A stretch of 64,000 nt of DNA from Dillenia suffruticosa (Eukaryota; Streptophyta; Magnoliopsida; Dilleniales; Dilleniaceae), in contig JAVTVX010000019.1 of the NCBI GenBank assembly GCA_033439265.1, forward strand, positions 18,192,039 through 18,256,038, in the 5' to 3' direction. How positions within the stretch are numbered: position 1 is the first letter of the stretch; each line of letters begins with the position of its first letter. Under the pieces are notes generated by a model, which saw only the letters and a program-made list of their open reading frames with translations, was not told where the DNA came from and did no database searches. The translations under genes were made by a program, and so were the position numbers. Below are positions 36,721 through 49,400 of the stretch, in pieces.

Positions 36721-37559
36721 TCGGTCATACACAGAGAACCAAACCTTACATGAATCTACAAAATACAAGCTTGAATACAATATTAAAAAAATACCATTTG
36801 TTTGAAATTAATTCCATATCTCAAAAACTACATCTTTGACTTTCCTTTCCTAGTATCTCATCTCAGGAAAATCAAATTTTAATAATCAACCATTTTAGTA
36901 ATTGGGGTTTTGCTAATTTGAAAAAATCACTATCTTATAATAGTTGAATAATAAAAAAAGCAAAGTTAAGAAACCACTGAGAAACCCAAGATCAAGGGAG
37001 AAGAAAATAAAGAGAGAGTACAGTGAGTTGAGTCTAAATTCCACTCAAATCTTGTCGATAAATGAATTTGTCACTTCAAGGATTTTCTCCGCTATCTCAC
37101 TCTTGGAAACTTTGGTGGTACCATAAACAAAATGATTTTGCCTTAACCCTAACTAAAATCTTGATTTTGAAAACTTCTTTCATAGATAATCTCTACCTCT
37201 CATTAACCTTAACTAAAATGAAAGCCTTAATTTTGAAATCAAAATTTCATTAACAAATTGGGTAACAAAAATTTAAGACATATCCTTGTCATTTTTCAAG
37301 AGTAGTCGGGGAGAAGATAAAAGAAGAAAGCTTAAATGAACAAAAGGGAGAGAGATGATGCTTGAATGAACAAAATGTAAAGAGTCTCATGATCAAATGA
37401 AAAGAAAAGAGAAGAAGTTTTACCTATTTCAACTTATCTACGTAACTAGTGAACAATAAACAATCAATAAAATCATCTAAAAGTAAAGATTTTGATATCT
37501 TATACAGTAGTTATCACAAATCAAACATATTAATCAAGATATAAACAAAACACAACCTG
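36721..37559. other. spacer between duplicated segments A and B
   Basis: AT-rich sequence with no gene and no clear transposon. It probably contains the end of duplicate A and the beginning of duplicate B, but their limits cannot be fixed by eye. Confidence 0.4.
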
Positions 37560-37784
37560 AAAAAGTAACGACTCTCGAACATAGGAGCAACAATTTGAAA
37601 ATCAAAAATCACAAACCACTAACCAAAACCAAGATTACAAAACTAGAAATCAATATCACAGCTCCACAAGTTGAGTAGATCTAGATGAAGATCGACAAGG
37701 ACAAACAACTAAACCACTAGCAAAACCTAGTGAATTGATGAGAAAATAGTGTTGATTGAATATCTCATTTGCATCATTTGTGCA
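37560..37784. repeat. tandem segmental duplication, copy B, left part
   Basis: Aligns with 32640-32900 as described for copy A. It ends at the copia insertion with the target site GTGCA (37780-37784). Confidence 0.8.
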
Positions 37785-38257
37785 TGTTGGTAAAAATGCC
37801 CATAAGGGCGCTTTTACCACAAGAAAATATATTTAAAATGGGTAGTTACCCATGATTAAAAACTTACTAACCCATTATCCCACTAATGAAACTCCCCCTA
37901 TTTGGTCTCTCAAATAAAAAGTTATGTGAAAAGCAACTTTGAGTGAGTTTTGTATGATAGAACTTACCTGCTTGAGATTGAGGGGTTTAGAGAGTCATAC
38001 ACATCAAGTGTTAGAGAAATTTTCGAATAAGAAAATTTCTCTCATCATTAGCTTCATCGAACTTTGAGTTGAGATGTCGTGAATCCGTGGTGGTGATTCG
38101 ATTTTGCGATTACCATCTTGACTGAACGATCTGTATGAGCGAATTCGTGACTCAATTAATTTTTGAAGACCTACGCATTGAGATATTTACCTGAAAATTC
38201 CAATGTATTTAATTTTTATAATTTACCATGGTCTTGTACATATGATTAAATCTAGCA
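37785..38257 (+). repeat. copia 5' LTR
   Basis: Begins TGTTGGTAAAAATG, ends TCTAGCA, 473 bp. It is immediately followed by a primer-binding-site-like sequence. Confidence 0.88.
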
Positions 38258-38270
38258 TTGAAATCAGAGT
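38258..38270 (+). other. copia primer-binding site (degenerate)
   Basis: 'ttgaaatcagagt' directly after the LTR resembles the initiator-tRNA-Met site TGGTATCAGAGC used by copia elements, with a few changes. Confidence 0.6.
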
Positions 38271-38529
38271 GATCGTTAGATTTAATAAAAATTTTTCGAT
38301 TATAAAAATATTGGATAAAAAATTTAAAATTCGGATTACGAATAAATTTCGCGAATCTAATTATTCTACAATATTACTTATAATTTGTAAATCATGAAAA
38401 TAATTTTTTGTAATTTTTGGAGTATATTTTAACCATGAAATATAAGGTTGAAGTTTTCGACCCTAAATGGTGTCCGAAAATTAAAACCATAGACCTGTAA
38501 CGTTATAGGACAAATTGATCTATAAAATT

Positions 38530-38535
<6 letters not shown>

Positions 38536-38566
<31 letters not shown>
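38536..38566. repeat. (AT)n microsatellite in the copia leader
   Basis: Uninterrupted AT run after a short GT run. Confidence 0.9.
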
Positions 38567-38569
<3 letters not shown>

Positions 38570-38789
38570 TCTCATATCTTGATCTATATTTTAATATAGA
38601 TATTATGTATTGTCGTAACCGGAAACTGAGATTTCCAAAATGGCCGTGAAGGGTTAGATAAATGTTTCACGATTCACTGAGTTTAGGGCTAAAATCCTCC
38701 TAAAATCAAGTTAAAAATGTTTGGAGGATACCCAATTATAATTTTCAATAAAAAAATGGCGTCAAAAGTGGCAAGAATCACGTTTTTCG

Positions 38790-39125
38790 GCATTCAGGTC
38801 GCGAGGACCCACTTACAGACCTGAAGAGCGAAGAAGACCCGACCTAACCTACGGGCGTGTGACATGCACATGCACGGGAGAAGTGTCAGGCTTTGGGAAG
38901 TTGGCGCGTGCGATTTACGTGCGAGGGAGGTACGTGAACCGGATCATGCAGTACAGGTCCGTTGCGACCCAGATTTGCATCCCGACCTGGGATGCGGGTC
39001 ATGCGCATGCAGGCGTGTGGCTTACTCGTTGCGCGTCTGGTGCGTGCAAATGTGTAAAGGCACTTGGCCGGTGTGTGGTGGCGCATGGGACCTCCAGTGG
39101 TAATGGCGCATCAAGTCGTTCCGGA
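38790..39125 (+). other. GC-rich block in the copia leader
   Basis: Far richer in G and C than the surrounding element, with several 'cgtg', 'gcgcgtg' and 'catgcgcatgc' stretches. It is open in several frames only because AT-rich stops are rare here. It may be an internal leader repeat or a captured fragment. No protein is recognised. Confidence 0.45.
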
Positions 39126-39364
39126 TTGTATTTTTTCACTTTTTTATGATGTCATACTATTAAATATAACTTTTTATGGATTTTTTATGTGTTGAATCCA
39201 AATCTGATTGGTAAGATACGATTTTTGGGTTATGGTATACGGTGTCCGTTGACTTATACACTCGTTTTAGAGTCTATATTTGAATCATTTAGTATTTGTT
39301 GATTCGAAAGATGTATAATATGTAAAAATAAATATCAATAAGTTACTAAAATCTCTCTTACTAT

Positions 39365-39960
39365 GATGAAGACTGTCGTGTTAGATTTTTGTAAGGATAA
39401 ACTAAATGGTGATAAATGCTAAATTTTACAACGGAAGATTCAGTTTGTTCTCAAAGAGCAAGATCTGTATGAAATTTTGAGGTATGAGATAGTGGGTCCC
39501 GACGAGGGTATCGCACCTCAGGTTAGATGGGATAAGGGGGTCCATCATGCATGGAAGAGAAATGATGACCAAGTTATGGCAATTCTTCTGAACAACATGC
39601 ACAAAAACATGATCCTCATCTATAAACAATATCCTACGGTTATGTCGATTTGGCTCGCTCTAAAGAATATTGTAGTACTCTTTTCAGCTCCTAAAGCGAA
39701 TAGATCGTACTCGGGTATACTTATGTAGTGGAGTCGAGTAAGGACTTCTGTGGCACCAAACAAATAGCATAAGCATGAGAATGAACAAAATGAAATCATC
39801 CAAGAAATCCGACAGCAAAATAAAAAGCGCAGAAAATAGGAATTTAATGAGACAAATGTAAAGTGCTATGTATGAGGAAGATTTGATCATTTTACTCGTG
39901 AGTGTGATGAGCGGAAGGAATATATTTCTTTTTTACGTGGTTTAAGTTTTGTCTTATCAA
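39365..39960 (+). pseudogene. copia gag remnant with zinc knuckle
   Basis: The reading frame 'LKEQDLYEILRYEIVGPDEG' ... 'RRDxxxxxWKRNDDQVMAILL' ... 'YPTVMSIWLALK' is the N-terminal gag pattern of plant copia elements. A CCHC knuckle follows at about 39859-39905 (C-Y-V-stop-G...H...C), its second Cys codon replaced by a stop. Stops also interrupt the N-terminus. Confidence 0.75.
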
Positions 39961-40389
39961 TTGTAATATTCACTGATTTCTCTTCTTTATGAATTGTAAA
40001 TTCAAAAGCCACCAACCACGTAGTTCGAGATAAAAGAGTGTACATAGAGTTCCGTCGAGTGAATTCTTAGGTTAGGAGGATTTACATGAGAAACCGAGCA
40101 TTTGTCGTCGTTAGAGGGATTGACACATGCAAGTTGGAGTTGCAAAGTAGTCAGTCTTTGTATCTATACGACATTCTTTACGCTTCGGATATTTATCAGA
40201 ATTTGATTTCAATACTTTGTTTATGATTGCCGAGTATATGTTCTATCATAAGAAAATTATCTGTTTTTATTAAATACGACATTTTTTTGACATATTCTAG
40301 TTTTATTCATAATGGATTGTATGCACTGGATGCTGTTTCTTTTAATGATATTTTTGTTATTTTTCTATTGTCTTTACATCCGATTACAT

Positions 40390-41340
40390 AGATTATGATA
40401 TAAATGTATGGCATAGTAGACTTGAACACATAGGGTGAGAGAGGATAAACCAGTTAGCAGCGAGTAGTTTATTGGGGTCGCTAACCAGATTCGAGTTACC
40501 TGCATGTGAGTTTTGTATAGCCAGCAAAGCTATAAAAAAACTATTTGGAAATGCAATAAGAGCCGAGACTTTATTGCAGTTGGTCCACTCTGATATTTAT
40601 GGTCCTATAAGCATGAGACCCTAAAATAAAGCTGTGTACTTTATTATGTTCATAGACGATCACACGCATTTTGGTTACGTTTATCTGATTTTGTACAAAT
40701 TTGAGGTATTAGAATGTTTTAGGAGATTTAGTAGCGAGATTAAGAATTAGTTAGATTTAAGAGTAAAAACTCTCAAAACCGATCGATGACGTGAGTATTT
40801 CTAAGAACAATTTAGATAGATTTGTTTCGAGAAAGGCATTATGAAATAACTGACTATTCTTCCTACTTCTTAATAGAATGGAGTAGCCGAGAAAAGAAAT
40901 AAGACTTTATTAGAGATGATGAGCTTTATGATGACGCAGGTCAATTTGTTCATCTTCCATTGGGGAGAAGTTTTATTGATTTCAACTTACGTCATCAATC
41001 GTATCTTATCAAAATTCGCAATCAGTACCACATATAAGATTTGGAAAGGGAGGCAGTCTGACCTTACCCACTTGAGTTCATGGGGTTGTACCACATATGA
41101 TCACAATTTCTTGCATCTACGCAACAAGTTAGGCCCGCGAGAAAATAATGCGGAATACACCAGAGGGTATGGGTTCTTAGGTGAGCATACGGACAATACT
41201 TTTACTGAGATTAAGTCTTGTGATACCACATACGTTGAGAATGATTTCCCTAAAAAAGGTGAAATCGATCTCGACTTTCCCTTCTATGAAATGAATGAGC
41301 CTAGTGACTCATGTGAGTCCAGCGGTAGGATAAAAGAATC
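40390..41340 (+). pseudogene. copia integrase remnant
   Basis: A GAG-pre-integrase segment ('WHSRLEHIG', 'CEFCIASKA') leads into 'LVHSDIYGPI' and 'FIDDHTHFGYVYLI', which carry the first two catalytic Asp positions of integrase. An in-frame stop sits between them. The open stretch 40916-41353 covers the integrase C-terminal part, with 'THLSSWGCTTYDHN'-like copia spacing. Confidence 0.8.
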
Positions 41341-41639
41341 CATTCGGATCTAGGTTGTAGTAGGAGTGATCCAGTTAGAGGTTAAAAGATTCTCTCTCCT
41401 CGTAAGAGTATTGAGGACATGTACATAAATGTTGGTTTTTGATTGAGGGTGAGACCATCATTGTAACCCTTGAGAATGATGAAAAATCTAAAACAATCCA
41501 AGATGCTCTTGAGAGATCTGTGAAAAACCATTTATTAAAGGTCATATATGAAAATAAGGAGTAGATAAAAATCAATGGGTCTAGAATCTAGTTGATTTGC
41601 CTGAGAGTAAAAGGACTATTGGAAATAAATAGGTTCTTA

Positions 41640-41895
41640 AGATCAAGAGAAAGACCAATGGATCAGTGGAGAGATATAAGACCCGTTTGGTAGCCACGGT
41701 TATACTCAAACTAAGGGCAAAAGCTATCGGGGAGAAAAAATCCAATTTATCTCGATTTGTTTACTTTTAGCAATTGTCATGAATATAAATCTGGAATTAT
41801 ACTAGATGGACGTATAAATCGTCTTCCTTAATGGAAGTTTGAATGAAAAGATCTACATGAAACAATTCTCTAGGTTTGTTATAATAGGTCATGAG
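41640..41895 (+). pseudogene. copia reverse transcriptase, 5' part (before insertion)
   Basis: 'FLNGSLNEKIYMKQF' (about 41820-41866) is the copia RT fingers motif. The sequence stops at 'VIIGHE' where the nested element begins. The continuation is found at 49835. Confidence 0.85.
41891..41895. repeat. 5-bp target-site duplication ATGAG (left) of the nested solo LTR
   Basis: Matches 49830-49834. Confidence 0.8.
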
Positions 41896-42841
41896 TGTAA
41901 TACTAACACGCGGTGTATTGTATATTGTATTCTCATTATTTCATATATGATGCATCTTTTTATTCATATAGAAAATCACTCAGAAATTTTTCTGAGCCAA
42001 AATGTCTTAAAAGAATTTTGGGTGTGGACCCCGGGAGTCTAAAAAGGGACCCTTTCGGGCCATTAGGAAATCTACTCGTGTTATTTCAAGCCCAATGAGA
42101 TTACACATACAAAATCACTTTAGAAAATTAATAAAACTTGAATTTAGGTAAAGCCATATCGTTTGTTGGAGAGTGCTTGATGACTACTCGCCGGGGTGCG
42201 AGAAATGAGCTACTACCGAGTCAAATCAAAATTTACCCATGCGAAATTTTTTAAATTTTTCCTAGAAGCCTAATTTAGGTTAACTAATGATTTTCATAAT
42301 TCAAAATGAGATTTTGAGAAATTTCCAAAATTCGCCCGGTAGGATGGGAATTGACCCTACCGAGCCAAAATGAAATCCACGCGTGCAAAATTGATGTCGT
42401 ATGGTTTATATATGCTAAATTCACTTTAAAAGTGAATGCCTAAGATGAAAAATTGAAATTTAAGCTGTAACACAAAATTGCTTGGTATTCTAGATTTTTG
42501 CTTAAAGGGCCCTAAATTTATGAGTCAAATCAAAATTTGCCCAAGCAAACGGTCTCATTTTCACTTGGAACCAATTGCGTTGAACTCAACATGCAATTCT
42601 GAGCTCATAGGTGAATTTTATAAATTTTTGGGTCATGGCGAAATTTTGACCGGTCAAAGGGGCATATGAGCAATTTTTAGGCTGGGGGCCTATTTGTAAA
42701 TAATAAAAGGTATGACAATATCCTTGAAATATATAAGAATTTTGTGAAAAAGAGAGATGCCATTTGGAGGGTATAGATTGAAAGTTGGAAGTCAAGATTT
42801 GCCTTAAAACCCTTGGATCCAAAAAGTAATGGGAAACCATA

Positions 42842-42846
42842 CCTCC
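42842..42846. repeat. 5-bp target-site duplication CCTCC (left) of the inner Ty3 element
   Basis: Matches 46487-46491. Confidence 0.85.
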
Positions 42847-45606
42847 TGTCACGCCCCGACCCACTCCCGAGCCAGGCACGCAACGAGCCCGCCGCGGCAC
42901 CCAGATGCACGGGCACCACGTCCCGCACATCGAAGCACCGTAAGGCTGTCAACATTCATATAATCCAAGTTTCCAAATCACAGAAATCCCCAAGTGATAA
43001 AAATAATACATGTATGCCTCAATGTAAATTAAAATGAGTGAGAGTTAACCTTATACAGACCAGAAGAATTATAAATACAGTCATCCCAATTTAAACAAAT
43101 ACAATGGTCATCCTAACTTTCTCAAGATGAAACAATAACATTAATATATAGCGGAAGAGTGGGTAGTCATACCCCGGCCCAGTAGTCTCTAAAGAATATC
43201 CAATACAACAATGCACACAAATCTCTCGGTCCGAGTCTACCCCTGTAGGAGGGAAATGTGAGGGGTGAGTACCATAGAGAGGGGGGTTGGTACTCAGCAA
43301 GTCGGGGGGAATGACATGCTACAATTAATTTTTGGGTGAATTAGGAGTGCCAAAATTATGTCCCAATAAATCCATAGTATGCAAAAAAAATATTATGACA
43401 TCTCAATAAATCATTCACAGTATACGTATCAAATCAAATATGCATCCAGTATGTATGTCCGTTATATCGTATAGAGCCAGCCGAAAATATCCCGGCAAGG
43501 GAAAACCATGGCCAAGGACGGGCAACGTTGGGGGTTTTCACAGTGCAAGTAATAAAATAAGGCTCTCTACCCCAACGTTGGCCACAAACTACTCCAACTA
43601 GCCTGTATATATATATCGTACACGTATCAAGGATCAAGCGTGTATGGAACCCCGCCGGTGCTAGACCTACCAAGGTCCTCCCCGGAGTGGTTCAACCGAC
43701 GACTGTCCATACAGTATGTATGACGATCTGGCGGATACCCCCTGCAGAGGCGTATCCGGGCACAACAGGTGCCTCTACCAAATGTCCTTCGTAGCTACGG
43801 AATGCCATAGGAAGCATATCATCATCATCACAGTATCCACAGGGGCATCCAGCCCAAATCACATATCTCAAACCAAATCATCAAGCTTTATCATGTCAAA
43901 AGCATGTGCCAATATGCAATGAAAGTATAAAATCATGTGGATATATCAAAGTGTGGCACAATCATCAAGTATCAAAATCATGGATGCATATCGATATAAA
44001 TAAGTTGGGACACTCCATATATCACAAAGCATTTTCATAAATCCAGGAGAATAGGTCAATCATACCATTTTAAATCATGCTTTTGAAAGCTTTTTAAAAC
44101 ACGGTATTAATTAAAAGTAGATGTCAAGTCCCACTCACAGTTAGGGGAGGATAACGCACTCCCCAATATTTCCACAAAGCGTAAATCAAGTGTCTCCTCC
44201 GTTCAACTCAAATAACTCTTAGGGAGACAAACAGTCCGCAGATTTTTAACCTATGCAGTCATGGAAAACAGACTATAACTTTGGCTATACCAATCCAAAT
44301 CAGATGATTCTTATCTCATTTTAAAGCTAAGGGATAGCACTATAACTTTCATTTTGCACACTTCCTCAAATTCAAATCACAGAATTCCTGGTAAGCCTCA
44401 TTTTGTTACAGCCATATTTAAGTTTCAGATTCTGTCCAGTTTTCGTATAGAGGCTATAACTTTCATCCTACTCATCAAAGTCTAATGACATTTTAACATG
44501 TTATAGCTAAGATGTAGATCTACAACGTTCGTGTTTTGCGTTTTATCTAAATATGTCTGGAAGGGGTTGAACAAAATTCATGAACATGACAGATACGTCT
44601 TAGTGAAACATACAGTTTCTGTCAACACAGTTTTAAGGAAAATTGTATAACTTTCAATTTCCTCATGCGAAATGGCTGAAATGTTTATATGTTATAGACA
44701 AGGCATATATCTATAACTTTCATGTTTTGTGTTTCTTCAAACTAAGACTGGAGAGGGGTCGTTTTTACTCACTACTGTCAAGGTTCGAAACAGGACGCTT
44801 CTATGTCGAGTTTCAGGAAAAGTTCCATAACATTTGGCACAGGCATCAGAATTTGGTGATTCTTACCTCGTTGGAAAGATAAGACTTAGATCTACAATTC
44901 ATATAACTATCACATTTTCAAATTCTGGCTCTAAGATGCCTTAAAACAGAGATGAATCACGGACAGAAATAACATTTAAAGTAAGACAGGATAAAATTTC
45001 TTACCTCACTTTCTTTGTCTTCCTCTCTTGCTTCTCTCCTTGTTCTCACGAATTCGGGAAGAATGAACAAGCATTCTAAGGCCTTCTTCTTTTATTATTG
45101 TGTTAATAAGTCACCACCCTTGGATCAAATCTCCAATTAATCTAAACCATAGGATCATTTTGACTATTGCATGTGTTTTGATTGGTTCTTTTTTTTTGTG
45201 TGCATGTGTTCTCATTGGCCCACCTTGCCTTTCTCATCTCCATTTGGCCAACACTTGTCCTCCTCACTATAACACTTGTTCAACACAAGAATACACTTGT
45301 CACATTTCATTTAAGTTTTGTTAATTGCTAACAAGTCCTTTGACTTATAAAAATTCTAATTTGACCCCTAAAATTTTCATAATTTCATACTAGGCCCAAA
45401 ATCTTATATTAGACCTAATTTAATTTATTTAATATGAAATTAAGGTTTTGAATCTCTTTGAGTCAAAATTGATCCGATTTGTATTTTACCGTCAAATATC
45501 ATTTTTTTTTTGTGAAAATTCATGAACCTGTAATAATAGAAATAACATATATGTATATATATATAAAATGGAATTCACTATAGAATATACCGAGAGTCGT
45601 GTTACA
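42847..45606 (-). repeat. 3' LTR of the inner Ty3 element (2.76 kb)
   Basis: Reads TGTAACACGACTCTCGG at its start and GGGGCGTGACA at its end on the minus strand. Its first 38 bp are repeated at the other end of the element (46486-46449). Small ORFs inside it are not conserved proteins. Confidence 0.88.
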
Positions 45607-45626
45607 TTTTCCTAACCTCCTAAAAA
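45607..45626 (-). other. polypurine tract of the inner Ty3 element
   Basis: On the minus strand 'aggaggttaggaaaa' directly precedes the LTR start TGTAAC. Confidence 0.7.
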
Positions 45627-45674
45627 CAAGTTTCGTCCCCGAAACTAAAAGAAAACCATATAGGGAAAAGAAAA

Positions 45675-46469
45675 TTACTCAGTAAATAGATGAGAGTACT
45701 GTCCCCTCATAGTCTCCTCGGACTCCCAAGTCTCCTCCTCGACTTGGTCATTACGCCACAAAATGCGTACTAACGGGACATCCTTGCTTCGCAGTCTACG
45801 GATCTGCTTGTCAAGGACTGTTACTGGTTGTACAGGTAAACTCAGGTCCTCCCGTAGCTCAACTGGTGGAGGTTCTAAAACATGAGAAGGGTCAGGCATA
45901 TATCTCCTAAGCACCGAGACATGGAACACATCATGAATACGTGCCAACTCCTCTGGCAGGTCCAATCTGTATGCCACACTTCCGATCCTCTCAAGAATAC
46001 GGAAGGGCCCAATATACCTGGGGCTCAGCTTGCCCCGCTGCCTAAAACGGATCACCCCTTTCCAGGGTGAGATCCTCAAGAATACCATGTCTCCCTCCTG
46101 AAACTCCAGTGGTCGCCGCCTACGGTCTGCATACGCCCTCTGTCGATCCTGGGCGGCTCTCATCCTCTGTCGGATGATCTTTACCTTCTCCCTCGTCTCC
46201 TCAACAAGCTCCACACTGCTGAGGTGCCTCTCACCGACCTCGTCCCAACATAAAGGTGTGCGGCATCGCCTCCCATACAATGCCTCGTATGGAGGCATCC
46301 CGATACTCGCCTGGTAGCTGTTATTATATGCAAACTCTACAAGTGGTAAATGCCTATCCCAACTACCATGAAAATCAATAACACAAGCCCGAAGCATATC
46401 CTCAAGTGTCTGAATCGTGCGCTCTGACTGGCCATCTGTCTGAGATTTGGAATTCACTATAGAATACAT
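45675..46469 (-). pseudogene. Ty3 integrase C-terminal fragment fused to LTR-derived start
   Basis: A 264-residue uninterrupted ORF. From about residue 9 it carries 'QTDGQSERTIQTLEDMLRAC', 'FAYNNSYQASIGMPPYEALY', 'GDMVFLRISPWKGVIRF', 'KLSPRYIGPF' and 'VSVLRRYMPDPSHV', the standard end of plant Ty3 integrase. A chromodomain-like tail follows ('LDKQIRRLRSKDVPLVRILW', 'EEETWESE'). The first ~8 residues (MYSIVNSK) are encoded by the 5' LTR edge, so the start codon was created by the internal deletion. The catalytic DDE core is absent, so it cannot be a working integrase. The unbroken frame suggests the insertion is recent. Confidence 0.9.
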
Positions 46470-46486
46470 CGAGAGTCGGTGTTACA
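46449..46486 (-). repeat. 38-bp remnant of the 5' LTR of the inner Ty3 element
   Basis: Same start as the full LTR at 45606, with two or three substitutions, ending GTGAATTCC and then joined to integrase sequence. Confidence 0.85.
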
Positions 46487-46491
46487 CCTCC
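46487..46491. repeat. 5-bp target-site duplication CCTCC (right) of the inner Ty3 element
   Basis: Matches 42842-42846. Confidence 0.85.
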
Positions 46492-49400
46492 ATTGTTGAC
46501 TTTTGGGGCATTGATGATGTCATCAACCCTATGACTGAGATTTGGCCTTAGAAAAGTGATCAATGGCTTGGATTAAAAGTTGGATGGATGGCCAAGATTA
46601 AAGGAAATCAAGGGCCAAGATTTGCATGATATGTTTTATTAGTTTAAAAAAAAAAAGAAAAAAAATTGAAATCTTTATTCCATGCCAAAAACTGTGAGAG
46701 TGCTTGTGGAAAGAACAAGTCTTCTTCTCCTTCATTCTTCTTCATGGCCGTGAGGTATCTCCAAGGGAGAAGGTGATTCTTTCAAACTTCACCCAAATTT
46801 TCTTCCATGGTTTTTCTTCTCTCACCCCCTAGATCAACATATCCAAGAATTAGACAAAAAGGAGAACCCTAGCTTGGTGTTCTCATGATGGCCGAAAATT
46901 TGGGCTGGAGCCAAATCTGATTTCTTCAAGCAATCATCCAATCTTTTTACATGGTTTTACTCCCCTCCTAGCCTAGTAGAACATATCCAAAAATCAGCCC
47001 AAAAGGAGGATGATTGCTCGGTAGATCTAGCATGGCTTAAGGCTCTGAAGGAGGGAAGGAACATGCACCTCCAAGGCTTTCTTTCACCTACACATCATAA
47101 GGTAAAGTCCCCTTACCTACTAGAATAACATATGTTAATTTGAGGCTAAAAGGAAAATGTTTGTTTGGTGGACTTTGTTGTGGCCAAATTTTAGGGGAAA
47201 GAGGAGGAAATTGGGCATTTCTCATGAGCAGTCTTTAGAGGCATGTTATGGTGATTCAATGTGATGATTTTAATGTAGTTTAGAAGTGTAAATGAAGTGT
47301 CATGGCTCATAAAAAGTGTGCAGAGAAATTAATGATATAAAAGCCTTGATTTGGTGTCCAAATTCATGCTTTTGAAGGCCAATGTGTGTGCAGAAAATTT
47401 CCAGCATATGTTAGGGTCTAATTGAACCTTGAATGATCACAAATGTAGTAAGGAATCATGTGCTAAGTGTACAGAGAATTTTGAACCATTTGGCATGTAA
47501 AAATTGAATGGTTTTGGATAGATTTTGTATGTTAAAAAGTCATGTTTAGAGCCCTTCATATATGCAGAAACTTGGCATGGTAAATGTGTGCCATATGTGT
47601 GTAAAAAATGCATGAAAAGAAAGTAAGAAGTGTAGAAAAAAAAAATCTGCACTTATGGGTGGCCAAAGGGGGAAACTATTGCATGCTGAATTGTGTTGGA
47701 AATGCAAGGAAATAAACATGATTGTTGTGCAGATTTTTAGCATGAACAATTGTCTATGTATGTGTGAAAATGAAGCCAAAGGATTGGAAAATTTTGTATG
47801 TTTGCCTTGTAGAAATTTGGAGTTGTTCTAAGGTGCATACATGTACATTTATTGGAAATAATTGCGTATGTGAGTATGAAATTGTTAATGTTGTGTAAGG
47901 TGATGTAAATGTGTGTTTAACTTGTCCCTTTGTGGACATTGAGCATGATTTGTTATGCATTAAGAAAAGAGAGAGTTGATTTCCTTGTATGCGTACTATC
48001 GAGGTCAAGAAAATGAGGTGTTGTGTATATACCTCTAGGGTGATTGTATGGATGCATTTAGTTGGTATGTTGAGGTATGTGTATTGCCCTGGCGTGTAAG
48101 CGTGGTCATCGGATGGGGGGCACGGATAACCTATAAAAGATGTTAAATTAATATATTTAACCTAAAAGTCTTTATTTGCATTTCATAAAGATTTCATATG
48201 TACTTTGTGTTGCTTTTGTAGTGACACGATAGTAGATTTACGAGGGGACTCAGTTTCCACACAGTTTGGTATTTTAGGGAGTGATGGACCCTCCCGTATA
48301 CGGTGAGTGGGACTCTAATCTCTTGCATAAAATAGTTAAACCTGATTTTATCGTATTTTTAATAAAACATGTTTTTGATATGCATTATTTCGACGTATGG
48401 AATTGAAATTTAAATCTGTTTTGTGATTATTGGAGTATCGTACTTATATTTTCTACGATTATGTATCCATGTTTGAAATGAAATAAAATTGTGCCATGAT
48501 TTGAGAAATTGAATGTTTTTCTATTCTACGATTGTATTGATTTGTTGAATTTAAATAATTTCGATGAAATATATTGGCACACGGATTTGAATTGTCTTGA
48601 GAATATGATGAGATGATTTGGTTATGTGGGTTGGATACCTACTAGCTTGAGATGATTTGATAATATGACATTATTTGATTGATTCCGTAATTACGAAAGG
48701 CGTTTGTAGAGGTATCGGGTTGCACGGATATGTTTCTGCAGGAGTTATCCGCAAACGTTATATGTCTAATGGCTGTAGGCGCAGCCGGTTGAACCCTAGG
48801 GGGAGGACGTGTGTGACACCACCGTCTAGCACTGGGCGGGATTCTATACATGATGATGAGTTAACCTGAGCGAACTCATGGCCAACGTCGGGGTAGAGAG
48901 TGACTTTTGAATTTTATGCATAATAAAACCCCCGATATGCGTATCCTTGGTCATGGTTGACCTTTGCTAGAATCTTTTCGGCTTGCTTTATGATCTACTT
49001 GATTTTAAATGGATGCATATATACATGTTAACGTGTGAATAATTAAATGAGTTCATTTTAGCGAACATATCATGATTTACTGTAAAATTTGAATTATTGA
49101 TTATGAATGATATTATTTGATACTCCAATATTCATCTACACTATTAGTACTTGAGATTAATTCCCTCATTCACTGGGTATATTTCTTGATACTCACTCCT
49201 CTTCTTTCCCTCCTCAGACAAGATTATTGTGCTAGAGCGACACTTCGGGCTCTAGAGGATTTGATAGCTCGTTGGCGGATTTGAGTGTTTGTCGACGGTG
49301 AGATTTAAATTAAGTTGAGATATGAGCTCCGCACTTTATTTCGATCCTGTGAGATCTTGACCTTGAGATCCGTAGTTGACCGTGTATTTATTATGGGATT

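Larger units (their letters stand above)
42847..46486 (-). mobile_element. internally deleted Ty3 chromovirus (Tekay/Del-like), minus strand
   Basis: In plus orientation it begins TGTCACGCCCC and ends GTGTTACA, flanked by CCTCC. On its own (minus) strand it consists of 38 bp of the 5' LTR (46486-46449), the C-terminal part of integrase with a chromodomain-like tail (46469-45675), a polypurine tract (complement of 45607-45626) and a complete 2760-bp 3' LTR (45606-42847). The remaining 5' LTR, gag, protease, RT, RNase H and the N-terminal integrase are gone. This is the innermost and therefore youngest insertion of the stack. Confidence 0.9.

Noticed and set aside
38859-39149. Overlapping ORFs in the GC-rich block as a possible gene
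   Set aside because: They are open in several frames because GC-rich DNA has few stops. There is no recognisable domain and they lie inside the copia leader.
42586-43300. Small ORFs within the inner Ty3 LTR (for example 42677-42955 and 43091-43300)
   Set aside because: They lie inside a repeated LTR and differ from the homologous solo LTR in a non-coding manner.
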